The notes under the pieces were generated by a model, which had not been told where the DNA came from, did no database searches, and was given only the letters and a program-made list of their open reading frames with translations. Source: an uncultured bacterium (GTDB taxonomy: Bacteria; Verrucomicrobiota; Kiritimatiellia; RFP12; UBA1067). From it: a stretch of 18,872 nucleotides of DNA. A program made the position numbers and the translations under genes. Of this stretch, positions 1-7,081 are shown piece after piece (the first letter of the stretch is position 1; each line of letters begins with the position of its first letter). The stretch covers positions 1-18,872 of the forward strand of contig CACZAK010000072.1 in assembly GCA_902779075.1 (NCBI GenBank), written 5' to 3'.

Positions 1-298
1 GTAGCTCGCCTAGACGGTTGCGGCGCGTCATGCGCGGTGTATGGCGTGTTTCCTGGTGCCGGTGCGCGGTGTCGATGGACGGCGCGCACGTCGGCGCGAA
101 TGTCAGACGTTCGGACGGTGGATCGGTTGCGGCGTGATTACGGTTTGGAACGTCTTGAAATGATGGTGGTAAACTGTGGCAAAAACCGATTTACTTTATA
201 ATGCTTTAGTGTGCTAATCTGTTCATTCACAAGCACGTAATATATCAAAGTGTAAAATAATGGGTGATAAACTAACAAAATAAACAAATTGCAATTTC
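1..298. other. Non-coding left edge with a sharp composition change
   Basis: I see no convincing gene here. The first ~140 nt are GC-rich and carry short direct repeats: an 11-mer CGGTTGCGGCG at 15-25 and 124-134, and a 10-mer TGCGCGGTGT at 31-40 and 63-72. From about 150 to 300 the sequence becomes clearly AT-rich. A 65-codon minus frame (138-335) exists but its translation has no family features and it overlaps the ORF6N remnant in another frame. A plus frame open from the window edge to about 198 is also featureless. The composition break next to a truncated ORF6N gene suggests a junction of accessory DNA (inference). Confidence 0.4.
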
Positions 299-481
299 TC
301 ATTGAAAATTGGAAGTCACAATCTGTGACTTCCAATTTCCGAGTTCCTCTTCAGTCAACTGGAACATGAATCTGTCCGGGAAACGTTCGCGGTTGCGCTT
401 GACAGCCTGATTCAAGACCTTCGTTTCCACGCCGTAAAGGATGGCAATATCGCGGTCAAATATTCCATGAAGCCTGATTCG
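299..481 (-). pseudogene. Truncated ORF6N-domain (phage/antirepressor-type) gene remnant
   Basis: Reading the minus strand from 481 to the TGA at 299-301 gives about 60 codons containing the ORF6N core: a DRDIAILYGVET segment, then LNQAVKRN, then FPDRFMFQLTEEEL, ending in a SQIVTSN motif. ORF6N domains are DNA-binding modules found in phage antirepressor-like and accessory bacterial proteins. The usual start and first beta strands are missing (an in-frame TGA lies at 482-484), and the protein stops just after SQIVTSN, where intact members continue into an aromatic segment (PYAFTE-like) and a long C-terminal domain. I therefore call it a decayed fragment. The IVTSN region lies in a perfect inverted repeat (306-338). 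The family call rests on recognised motifs only. Confidence 0.6.
306..338. repeat. Perfect 15-bp inverted repeat with 3-nt loop
   Basis: The left arm AAATTGGAAGTCACA (306-320) is exactly complementary to the right arm TGTGACTTCCAATTT (324-338), separated by ATC. It sits inside the coding frame of the ORF6N remnant, over the codons for the NWKSQIVTSN segment. It is not GC-rich and has no T-tract beside it, so it does not look like an intrinsic terminator. Confidence 0.85.
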
Positions 482-487
482 TCAGGC
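472..487. other. 6-bp hairpin with TTCG tetraloop downstream of the ThuA-DUF6807 gene
   Basis: GCCTGA (472-477), loop TTCG, TCAGGC (482-487) is a perfect stem, with the very stable UUCG-type loop when read on the plus strand. It lies 32 nt beyond the stop codon of the minus-strand ThuA-DUF6807 gene and overlaps the broken 5' end of the ORF6N remnant. There is no proper T-run on either side, so a terminator role is only possible. It may also mark the junction of the truncation. Confidence 0.45.
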
Positions 488-518
488 ACCGCTGGTGGAG
501 AAGGTTGGGGGGGCAGTA

Positions 519-2144
519 TTAAAACACAGATATCTCGTAGTCGAGCGTGAAGCGCTCGCCGGGCTTGAGTTCAAGCGGCTTCTCGTAGATCGGCATCGGG
601 TTGACGAAGCGGTGGTCGCTCCACGTGTAGATGCGCTCGGTCTCGAGCGGCGCCAGCTCCTTCACCTCGATGCCATGGCCCGTCTTGGGATCGACGTAGC
701 GGACGGCCGTCATCTCCTTGGGGCCGCCGACGTTCTTGTCGTGGCTCGGCTCGCCGCCCACGCCGGACATCTTGAACTCGCGCATCATCGTCGCCATGCG
801 GAGCGAGAACCCGCCATATCCCACCGGACGGCGGCAGTCGAACTTCACGTTGTCCCGCGCCGTGAACACGTGCGTGGAGCGGATCTTGTAGCCGCCCTTC
901 GCGTCGGGCACCGTGAACTGAACCCGGCGCTCCTCCTCCAGAAGCACCTTGCCCGGCTGCGCGCGCGGACCGTACCACATCGAGAGCTGCACGTCGCACG
1001 CGCTGCCCTTCGGCACGATCTTGAAGTTCTTCACGACCGTCATGCCGTCGGGAAAGAGATTCCCCGCGGCCGGACCGCGCGGCTCCCAGTAGTTGAGGCC
1101 GTTGATGAACTTCCAGCAGAACCAGAGGCCGAGGTGCCAGGGATGGTCCGCGGGACGCGCATCCGTGAAGCAGCGTCCGTCCGGCAGACAGAGCGGATGA
1201 ACGAACGGCTTGTTCTCGCGGTTTGCGATGTTGAACTTCCACACCGTCTTGCCGTCCTTCACGCACTCGACGCCCTCGATGGTCGTGCGCACCTTCGCGG
1301 TCGTGGTCTTCACCTCGACGTTGTCGGGACGCTCGCCCATCGCCCACTTCGTCGCCTCGAAGAGGTGCAGCTGCCACTCCATCTTGCCCCAGTCCTTCGG
1401 ACGGTGCCCGAGCGCCGTGTAGAAGATGCGGCCCTTGCCGTAGGTCTTGCACCACTCGAGGACGTGACCGCCGATCTTCGGGCAGCCGTACTTGTCCGTC
1501 TTGCGCGACTTCGGCTCCACGTCCTTCCAGTCGAGGATCATGAGCGGACGCAACCCCGTCTCGTCCGGATGGTTGAGGTAGACCTCGTCCATCTCCCAGA
1601 CGCTCCCCTGCGGGAACATCGTCATCGCGGGATGCTTGGCGTCCACGCGGCTGAACTTGACCGGCTGCATCCTGTAGTGGCGCTCGAACGCGCCGCCGAG
1701 GAAGTCGCGGAAGCGCTTGTCCCCGCGTTCGCACGCGCTCGAGGAGTGCGTCGCGACGAGTCCGCCGCCGTTCTCCACATACTTGTAGAACGCCTCGCGC
1801 TGCGCGGCGTTCTCGAAGAGCTCGTGGTTGCAGTTGCAGAGCATGATCGCCTTGAACGTCTTCATCGCGCCCGACGTGAACACCGCCGGGTCGTCCGTCA
1901 CGAGGCACGACAGCCCGTTCGCCGTGAAGTAGCGGCGCACCTCCTCCGCGCCCTGTTCGGTCGATTCGTGGTGGTACGGCTTGGACCACGGGGCGGTGCC
2001 GCCCTTCGCGACCTCGCCGGTTTTCTGGTTCTTTACGTACTGCCAGCGCGTGTAGACGAGTACGTCCGCCGGCTTGAACTCTGCGGCCACAAGGGTCGCG
2101 CCTGTCGCGACCACCGCCGCAAACATCAGGGCCTTCACCTTCAT
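519..2144 (-). CDS. Secreted ThuA-like domain fused to DUF6807 (PmoA-like) domain
   Basis: 541 aa. A Sec signal peptide covers about residues 1-21, ending VAA before EF. Residues ~24-272 form a ThuA-like domain (class I glutamine-amidotransferase fold): GGGLVATHSSS at 126-136, WEMDEVYLNHPDE near 183-195 and GHRPKDW at 246-252, the usual ThuA end signature. Residues ~285-541 match DUF6807 (often named PmoA-like), with DHPWHLGLWF at 333-342 and the NGLNYWEPRG segment after it. The fusion is known from planctomycete and verrucomicrobial proteins; ThuA relatives act on or near sugars, but no reaction is established for this fusion. The ATG at 2144 is chosen over upstream starts because the signal peptide begins there and AGGA stands 9 nt upstream; the open frame continues to 2396 but would swallow the divergent intergenic region. 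Divergent from the esterase, so possibly co-regulated. Confidence 0.85.
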   Translation of the reverse strand: MKVKALMFAAVVATGATLVAAEFKPADVLVYTRWQYVKNQKTGEVAKGGTAPWSKPYHHESTEQGAEEVRRYFTANGLSCLVTDDPAVFTSGAMKTFKAIMLCNCNHELFENAAQREAFYKYVENGGGLVATHSSSACERGDKRFRDFLGGAFERHYRMQPVKFSRVDAKHPAMTMFPQGSVWEMDEVYLNHPDETGLRPLMILDWKDVEPKSRKTDKYGCPKIGGHVLEWCKTYGKGRIFYTALGHRPKDWGKMEWQLHLFEATKWAMGERPDNVEVKTTTAKVRTTIEGVECVKDGKTVWKFNIANRENKPFVHPLCLPDGRCFTDARPADHPWHLGLWFCWKFINGLNYWEPRGPAAGNLFPDGMTVVKNFKIVPKGSACDVQLSMWYGPRAQPGKVLLEEERRVQFTVPDAKGGYKIRSTHVFTARDNVKFDCRRPVGYGGFSLRMATMMREFKMSGVGGEPSHDKNVGGPKEMTAVRYVDPKTGHGIEVKELAPLETERIYTWSDHRFVNPMPIYEKPLELKPGERFTLDYEISVF

Positions 2145-2187
2145 TTTATTAAATCCTTTCGTGTATTCAATAAGGTTGAACGCGTTT

Positions 2188-2216
2188 AGTATGCCAAATC
2201 CGCGTACCCAACGCAA
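2188..2216 (-). promoter_or_regulatory. Candidate promoter for the ThuA-DUF6807 gene
   Basis: On the minus strand TTGCGT (2211-2216) and CATACT (2188-2193) are separated by exactly 17 nt and lie about 45 nt upstream of the ThuA-DUF6807 start. The match to a housekeeping promoter is partial, and promoter consensus in this lineage is unknown to me. Confidence 0.3.
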
Positions 2217-2228
2217 GGGGAAATATGG

Positions 2229-2234
2229 TATACT
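2229..2234 (+). promoter_or_regulatory. Candidate -10 box for the esterase gene
   Basis: TATACT lies about 62 nt upstream of the esterase ATG, in the divergent intergenic region. No good -35 hexamer stands at 17 or 18 nt spacing. It is immediately followed downstream by the palindrome at 2244-2265, the right place for an operator. Confidence 0.3.
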
Positions 2235-2243
2235 TTTGTCCTT

Positions 2244-2265
2244 ATGCAACGTAGGTGCGTTACAT
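2244..2265. promoter_or_regulatory. Operator-like palindrome between divergent genes
   Basis: ATGCAACG (2244-2251), a 6-nt spacer, and CGTTACAT (2258-2265) form an inverted repeat with one mismatch in eight positions. It sits just downstream of a -10-like box reading toward the esterase. The size and symmetry fit a dimeric repressor site (LacI- or GntR-like spacing), but no regulator gene is in the window, so this is inference. Confidence 0.3.
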
Positions 2266-2295
2266 GAACCAATGATTTCACATAGGAGAAAGAAA

Positions 2296-4341
2296 ATGAA
2301 GACAAGATGGACATACGCGGGCGCTGCTCTTGCGACCGCCCTGGCCGGTACGACACTGCTGGCCGCGCCCGTGAGCGTCAAGGACGCAATCGCCAAGATG
2401 CGCGTCGTGCAGGGGTTCTACCCCTACACGGAAGTGAACGACCGCGCGATGAACGGCATCATCGCCGCCGACCGCGCAATCGACGCGGCGTGGGTGGAGG
2501 CGGCAAAGGACCCCGCCGCGTTCAAGGCGCGACAGGAGCGCGTGCGCCAGGCGTGGCTCGACTCCATCGGCGGCTTCCCGGAGCGCTGTGACCTGGACGT
2601 GAAGACGACCGGCGTCATCCAACGCGATGGCTACCGCATCGAGAAGACGCTCTTCCAGTCGCGTCCCGGACACCACGTGACCGCCACGGTGTTCGTGCCC
2701 TCTGATCCCCGCTTCAAGGCGCCGTACCCCGCCGTGCTCGTGCCGTGCGGACACACCTACAACGGGAAAATGGCCGAAGACTACCAGCGCCCGGGCGCAA
2801 TCGGCGCGAAACTCGGCTTCATCGTGATGGTGTACGACCCGATCGACCAGGGTGAGCGTCCGCAGAACCGCAAGAACCGCAAGCCGATGGTCTGCCACGG
2901 ACACAACCGCACCGGACACCGCGCCGCGCTCGTGGGCTGGAACACGGCGCAGTTCCGCGTCTGGGACGGCATCCGCGCGCTCGACCTGCTGTGCGCACGT
3001 CCCGACGTGGACGCGAAACACCTCGCCGTCACGGGGCACTCCGGCGGCGGCACCGATTCGAGCTACATCATGGCGATGGACAAGCGCATCGCCGCGGCCG
3101 CGCCCTCCGGTTTCATCGCCTCGATCCGCGGCACGAACTGGGACCTCGGCGCCAGCGACGCCGAGCAGCAGTTCTACGGACAGCTCAAATACGGCATGAA
3201 CCACCTCGCGCTCTTCATGCTCGCCGCCGACCGCTGCGCCGCGCTCCACCTCGCCACCCATGCCGACTTCTTCCCGTTCATCGGGGTGTACGAGACCGCC
3301 GAATACGCCGCGAAGGCGTTCAATTCGCTCGGGCGCGGTGACTGCTTCCAGCTAATTGACACCTCCGGCCCGCATCTCTGGGCGGAAAGCTCCAAGCAGG
3401 CTGAGTTCCTGTGGTTCCGCAAGCACCTCAAGGGCGAGGACGTGTGGAAAGGCTACGACTGCGCCAAGTTCCAGAAGTACAACCTCGGCTTCAGCCTAAA
3501 AGACCCGAAGGTTGACGTCGGCCTCGCCCGCGACCAGAAGAACCTCGTGACGCCCACGGGCAACGTCCTGGACCTGCCCGGCGAGCGGACAGTCTATGAC
3601 CTCATCCGCGAAGAGGCGCACAAGCTCGAGAGTGAACGCAAAACCGTCACGCCCGACATCGTGCGCGCGGCAACCGGCATCCGCAAGACTGGCTTCCACG
3701 CCGAAGCTTACGACCGGCTAGACCAGGAGCTCGCGAACGGGAAATCCTCCACTGTCACGCTCCTGACGGACGACGGCATCGCGCTCCAGATGTTCACGTT
3801 CCGTCCAAACGCGCCCAAGGCCGGTACACATCCCGTGATGATCGTCTCGGAGGATCTCGACTCCGTGGCGCACGCGGCGCGTGTGGAGGAGATTCTCCGC
3901 GAAGGACGCGCCGCCGTGATCCTCGAGGCGCGCGGCTGGGGGCTCACCGGACGCTTCTTCCGCCACCACCGCGGCGAAGGGGGCGCGTCGGCCACGAAGT
4001 ACTACGGCTGCCCCACCATGGACGAAATGGTCACGATGAAGTACTACCACCTCGGCGAGAACATGGTGGCGCACCGCGCCGAGGACATGCTCTCAGCGGC
4101 CGACGCCGCGAAGAAGATCATTGGCTCCACCGAGCCGTTCGACATCGAGGCGACCGGCCGCGCCTGCATTCCCGCCGCGCACGCGCGTTTCGTGGGCGAG
4201 GGACGTTTTGCGGAACTGAAGATGGTGAAGCCCACATGGTCCTGGAAGCAGATGATCGACGATGAAAATCTCTACACCCGCTTCGCGGACGTAGTACACG
4301 GCGCCTACCGCCACTACGACTGGACCGATCTGGTGAAGTAA
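2296..4341 (+). CDS. Secreted two-domain alpha/beta hydrolase, acetyl-xylan-esterase-like
   Basis: 681 aa with a signal peptide (residues 1-24, ending LLAA). The N-terminal half is an alpha/beta hydrolase: an oxyanion-side strand YPAVLVPCGHTYNGK, then VYDPIDQGER, the nucleophile elbow GHSGGG with Ser249, and a GPHLW segment supplying the likely catalytic His360. This resembles the Abhydrolase_7/acetyl-xylan-esterase-like families of Planctomycetes, Verrucomicrobia and Bacteroidetes, which would remove acyl esters from plant glycans. From ~residue 425 to the end a second hydrolase-like domain follows; where a nucleophile elbow is expected it reads GRACIPAAHA, so Ser is absent and this half is probably non-catalytic. 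The start at 2296 is supported by AGGAG at 2284-2288 and by the signal peptide; the frame is open further upstream. It runs opposite to the main cluster and converges on the GH2 gene with 4 nt between the stops. The exact ester substrate cannot be read from sequence. Confidence 0.82.
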   Translation: MKTRWTYAGAALATALAGTTLLAAPVSVKDAIAKMRVVQGFYPYTEVNDRAMNGIIAADRAIDAAWVEAAKDPAAFKARQERVRQAWLDSIGGFPERCDLDVKTTGVIQRDGYRIEKTLFQSRPGHHVTATVFVPSDPRFKAPYPAVLVPCGHTYNGKMAEDYQRPGAIGAKLGFIVMVYDPIDQGERPQNRKNRKPMVCHGHNRTGHRAALVGWNTAQFRVWDGIRALDLLCARPDVDAKHLAVTGHSGGGTDSSYIMAMDKRIAAAAPSGFIASIRGTNWDLGASDAEQQFYGQLKYGMNHLALFMLAADRCAALHLATHADFFPFIGVYETAEYAAKAFNSLGRGDCFQLIDTSGPHLWAESSKQAEFLWFRKHLKGEDVWKGYDCAKFQKYNLGFSLKDPKVDVGLARDQKNLVTPTGNVLDLPGERTVYDLIREEAHKLESERKTVTPDIVRAATGIRKTGFHAEAYDRLDQELANGKSSTVTLLTDDGIALQMFTFRPNAPKAGTHPVMIVSEDLDSVAHAARVEEILREGRAAVILEARGWGLTGRFFRHHRGEGGASATKYYGCPTMDEMVTMKYYHLGENMVAHRAEDMLSAADAAKKIIGSTEPFDIEATGRACIPAAHARFVGEGRFAELKMVKPTWSWKQMIDDENLYTRFADVVHGAYRHYDWTDLVK

Positions 4342-4345
4342 TCCT

Positions 4346-7081
4346 TTACGGGGTGACCTTCCCCTTGTTCATCATGTCCTTCACGTCGGCGTCGAGCTTG
4401 ACGGCTTTCTCCTTTGGCCCCTTGCGCGTGAGGAACACGTCCGTGAACCACTCCGGCGAAACCTGCCATTTCGGGTTGAAGTCATCGGAAACGGCGTAGC
4501 GCCAGAGCGTGCGCTTGAAGAGGCGCGCGGCCGTGCTGTTCGCGTCGAGCCGGAGTCCGCACACGATGAGCCGCCCCTCGCCCACCTTCACCTCGAAGAA
4601 CGGCGAGATGAAATACGAATGGTGGAGGTCCGGCACGACCGTTATGATCGGACGGAAGTCGGCGGGCAGTCCTTCGAGGCGGTGCGACGTCGCGCTGTGC
4701 TTGCCGTCGCTGAAGAGCTTGCGCCAGAACTCGTCCATCCAGTAGTCGCACCCCGTCGGCGTGAGTGCGGGATGGTCGGCGTCCACGACGGCCCCAAAAC
4801 CGATGTGCTTGCGATTCGTAGCGAACAGTCCCGTGGACCAGTAGATCGGCTTGAACGTCGTTATGTCACTCTTCGCGCTCTTGCCCGTGTAGATCACGCG
4901 CCCGCCGGCGGCAAGCGCCTTCGCGGCGGCGGCGGGGTCGGACGTAATCAGCACGCCCTCTGGCAGTGGGTCAGGCACCCGGATGCGCGGCAGCACGTAG
5001 ATGCGCCAGGAGTTGTCGCCGAAGCGGAGCTCCGGACGGCTCGGCGCGGCGAAGCTGGAAAGCTCCACGGAAATGCCACCCACGTCCGCAAGCTCGCCCG
5101 CAGGAATCGGCTTCTCCGCCACGGCCCATCCACTGTGGATGCCGAACGACCAACGCCAGCGCGTCCCCGCCGGAATCGCGTCCGCGAGCTCGTTCCGCAC
5201 GAGGAGCCGCGCCGTGAACGTCTCGTTGGAAGTCCAGAGGAACTTCGGGAACTTCGCGAGACACGGCGTTGTGCTCATCAGGACGGAGAACGGCGGCACT
5301 TCGCCGAGCGCGGGCTTCGCGTCGAAGAACGCGTCGTACCAGCCGATGAGCGCTTCGCCCTGTCCGGGATAGTCGCGCATGGAGAGGTAGTTGATGCCGT
5401 CGCACGAGGGCGTACGGAGGAAACCCTCCGTCTCGAGCTTGTAGAAGTGCCGGCTCGTCTGCATCGACGCGGAGTGGAACTCGCGCGCGAAGCGGAAGGT
5501 GTTGTTCGAGATCGCCATCTCGCGCATCGGAATCCAACGCCAGGGATCGAGGAGCCCGTTGAACTTCGGAATCTGCTCGTCCCACATAGGGTACACAGGC
5601 CACTGTCCGATCTCGTGGGCGATCACGGGAATCGGCGCCTTGGAATAGACTTTCTCGTAGTCGTAGTCCGCCTCGCCACCGACAAGGCCGCGCGTCCAGC
5701 CAAGGCCGGGATAGAAGTGCGTGACCATGAAGTCATCGCTCGGCGCGACCTTGCGTGCGGTAGAGCACATCGTGAGTCGGCGCGGGTCGTACTTCTTGTG
5801 TGCCGACATCCACTTGTCGAGCGCGTCAAAGTTGCAGAACCCGAGTTCGTTGCCGAACGTCGTGGACACCATCGAGGGATGGTTGCCGTAGGCGTCGGCG
5901 ACGGCCTTCAGCTCGCGCTGGAGCCAGTCGTCGAGCGCGGCGTTGCCCTTCCCCGCGAAGCTCGACGCGATTCCCTTCTCGTTCCAGTAGCCGAGTTCGC
6001 AGAAGATCATCATGCCGAGTTCGTCGGCGGCCTCGAACGCGGCCTCAGGCGGCGTCCACGTGTGGAGCTGGATCGCGTTCATGCCGTTGTTGCGCTGGAC
6101 CGTGAAAAGCCGCGTCCACTCGCGCTTCCCCATGTTCGGGTAGCCGGTGAGCGGGAAGTGGCAGTTGTCGATGTCGGCGCGCACGAAGAGCGGACGCCCG
6201 TTGAGCATGAGGCGGTTACCCTTGCGTCCCGGCGTGCGAAAGCCGAAGCGGAGTTTCTTCTCGAAACCGCCCTTCGCGTCGCGGAACGTGACCGTGTACA
6301 GACGCGGGTTGAACTCGTCCCACGCCTGCGGCTCTTCCGCGAGAGTCGCCGTCACCATCACGCGTCCCTGCGCGTAGGGCGACGGTTCCGCCTTGAAGCC
6401 CGTGAAGGAGAGATCGTCGGACATCACGCTCTGCGCGTCGGCGACGAAGCCCTCCGGCAGCTCGAAACGCACCTTGCCGTTCGCCGGGTAGTCGGCGAAC
6501 ACGCGCACGCCGTCAAGCGGATTCACTTCGCGCAGCTCGACCTTGCCGATCGCGCCATGCCAGACGGACTGCATCCACTCGCCGTATCCATGCGCCTTCA
6601 TCGCCACGCCGTACTGACGCGAGTTGTCGATTGCAATTTCAATGCGGTGTTGGCCGGGCGCGAGGGCGCCGGCGGGGATGCGGTGGACATGCGGCGTGCC
6701 AAGGGAATCGCAGAAGCCGAATTCGCGTCCATCGATCTTCAACCGGCTCGTCCACATCACGCGCTCAAGGAACACTTCAAGCGGCTTCGCGACCTGCTCC
6801 GCCGTCAACGTGACCGTGCGCGAATAGACGGCGACGCCGTGGTACTTGTACTTGAGCGCGAGGGAGGTCTTGGACGTGCGCTCCGTGTACGCGGCGTGAT
6901 GGGCGGGCGTCTGGAACTCGCCAAGCCCCGCGTCCGCAAGCGTCCCCGGCAACTTCACCTTGCCCGTGAAGTTCGTCCCCGCGCAGCTCCACTCGCCCGC
7001 AAGGTCGATCTTTAGCATTTCGCGCGCCTGTGCGCACAACGCCATCACCACGACGGCGCTAACATTTATCATTCTATTCAT
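4346..7081 (-). CDS. Secreted glycoside hydrolase family 2-type enzyme
   Basis: 911 aa from the start at 7081. The signal peptide is about residues 1-19 (ending AQA). The order fits GH2: a jelly-roll sugar-binding domain (~20-185), an Ig-like domain (~190-290) and a TIM barrel (~295-590). The acid/base is likely Glu412 in TTFGNELG and the nucleophile Glu490 in VIAHEIGQW, 78 residues apart as expected in clan GH-A. A further C-terminal region (~620-911) has a GGRVIYTGKS segment and an RLIVCGLRLD segment, common in large GH2 proteins of this phylum group. The activity is probably beta-galactosidase or beta-glucuronidase-like, but specificity is not readable. The start is chosen because AAGGA is 7 nt upstream; in-frame starts at 7129 and 7087 are less well spaced. 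It overlaps the end of the heparinase gene by 8 nt, suggesting translational coupling, and is the last gene of the minus-strand cluster. Confidence 0.88.
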   Translation of the reverse strand: MNRMINVSAVVVMALCAQAREMLKIDLAGEWSCAGTNFTGKVKLPGTLADAGLGEFQTPAHHAAYTERTSKTSLALKYKYHGVAVYSRTVTLTAEQVAKPLEVFLERVMWTSRLKIDGREFGFCDSLGTPHVHRIPAGALAPGQHRIEIAIDNSRQYGVAMKAHGYGEWMQSVWHGAIGKVELREVNPLDGVRVFADYPANGKVRFELPEGFVADAQSVMSDDLSFTGFKAEPSPYAQGRVMVTATLAEEPQAWDEFNPRLYTVTFRDAKGGFEKKLRFGFRTPGRKGNRLMLNGRPLFVRADIDNCHFPLTGYPNMGKREWTRLFTVQRNNGMNAIQLHTWTPPEAAFEAADELGMMIFCELGYWNEKGIASSFAGKGNAALDDWLQRELKAVADAYGNHPSMVSTTFGNELGFCNFDALDKWMSAHKKYDPRRLTMCSTARKVAPSDDFMVTHFYPGLGWTRGLVGGEADYDYEKVYSKAPIPVIAHEIGQWPVYPMWDEQIPKFNGLLDPWRWIPMREMAISNNTFRFAREFHSASMQTSRHFYKLETEGFLRTPSCDGINYLSMRDYPGQGEALIGWYDAFFDAKPALGEVPPFSVLMSTTPCLAKFPKFLWTSNETFTARLLVRNELADAIPAGTRWRWSFGIHSGWAVAEKPIPAGELADVGGISVELSSFAAPSRPELRFGDNSWRIYVLPRIRVPDPLPEGVLITSDPAAAAKALAAGGRVIYTGKSAKSDITTFKPIYWSTGLFATNRKHIGFGAVVDADHPALTPTGCDYWMDEFWRKLFSDGKHSATSHRLEGLPADFRPIITVVPDLHHSYFISPFFEVKVGEGRLIVCGLRLDANSTAARLFKRTLWRYAVSDDFNPKWQVSPEWFTDVFLTRKGPKEKAVKLDADVKDMMNKGKVTP

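Noticed and set aside
138..335. 65-codon minus frame in the AT-rich region
   Set aside because: No ribosome site or family features, and its start overlaps the ORF6N remnant in a different frame.
495..2189. 564-codon plus-strand open frame antisense to ThuA-DUF6807
   Set aside because: Arg/Leu/His-rich shadow without recognisable domains; the minus frame has a signal peptide and two domains.
2278..3261. 327-codon minus-strand frame inside the esterase gene
   Set aside because: Antisense shadow; the plus frame has GHSGGG, a signal peptide and a good ribosome site.
4342..4345. Bidirectional terminator between the convergent esterase and GH2 genes
   Set aside because: Only 4 nt separate the stop codons and no hairpin with a T-tract is seen at the junction.
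4619..7015. 798-codon plus-strand open frame antisense to GH2
   Set aside because: Same codon-bias shadow; the minus strand carries clear GH2 catalytic motifs.
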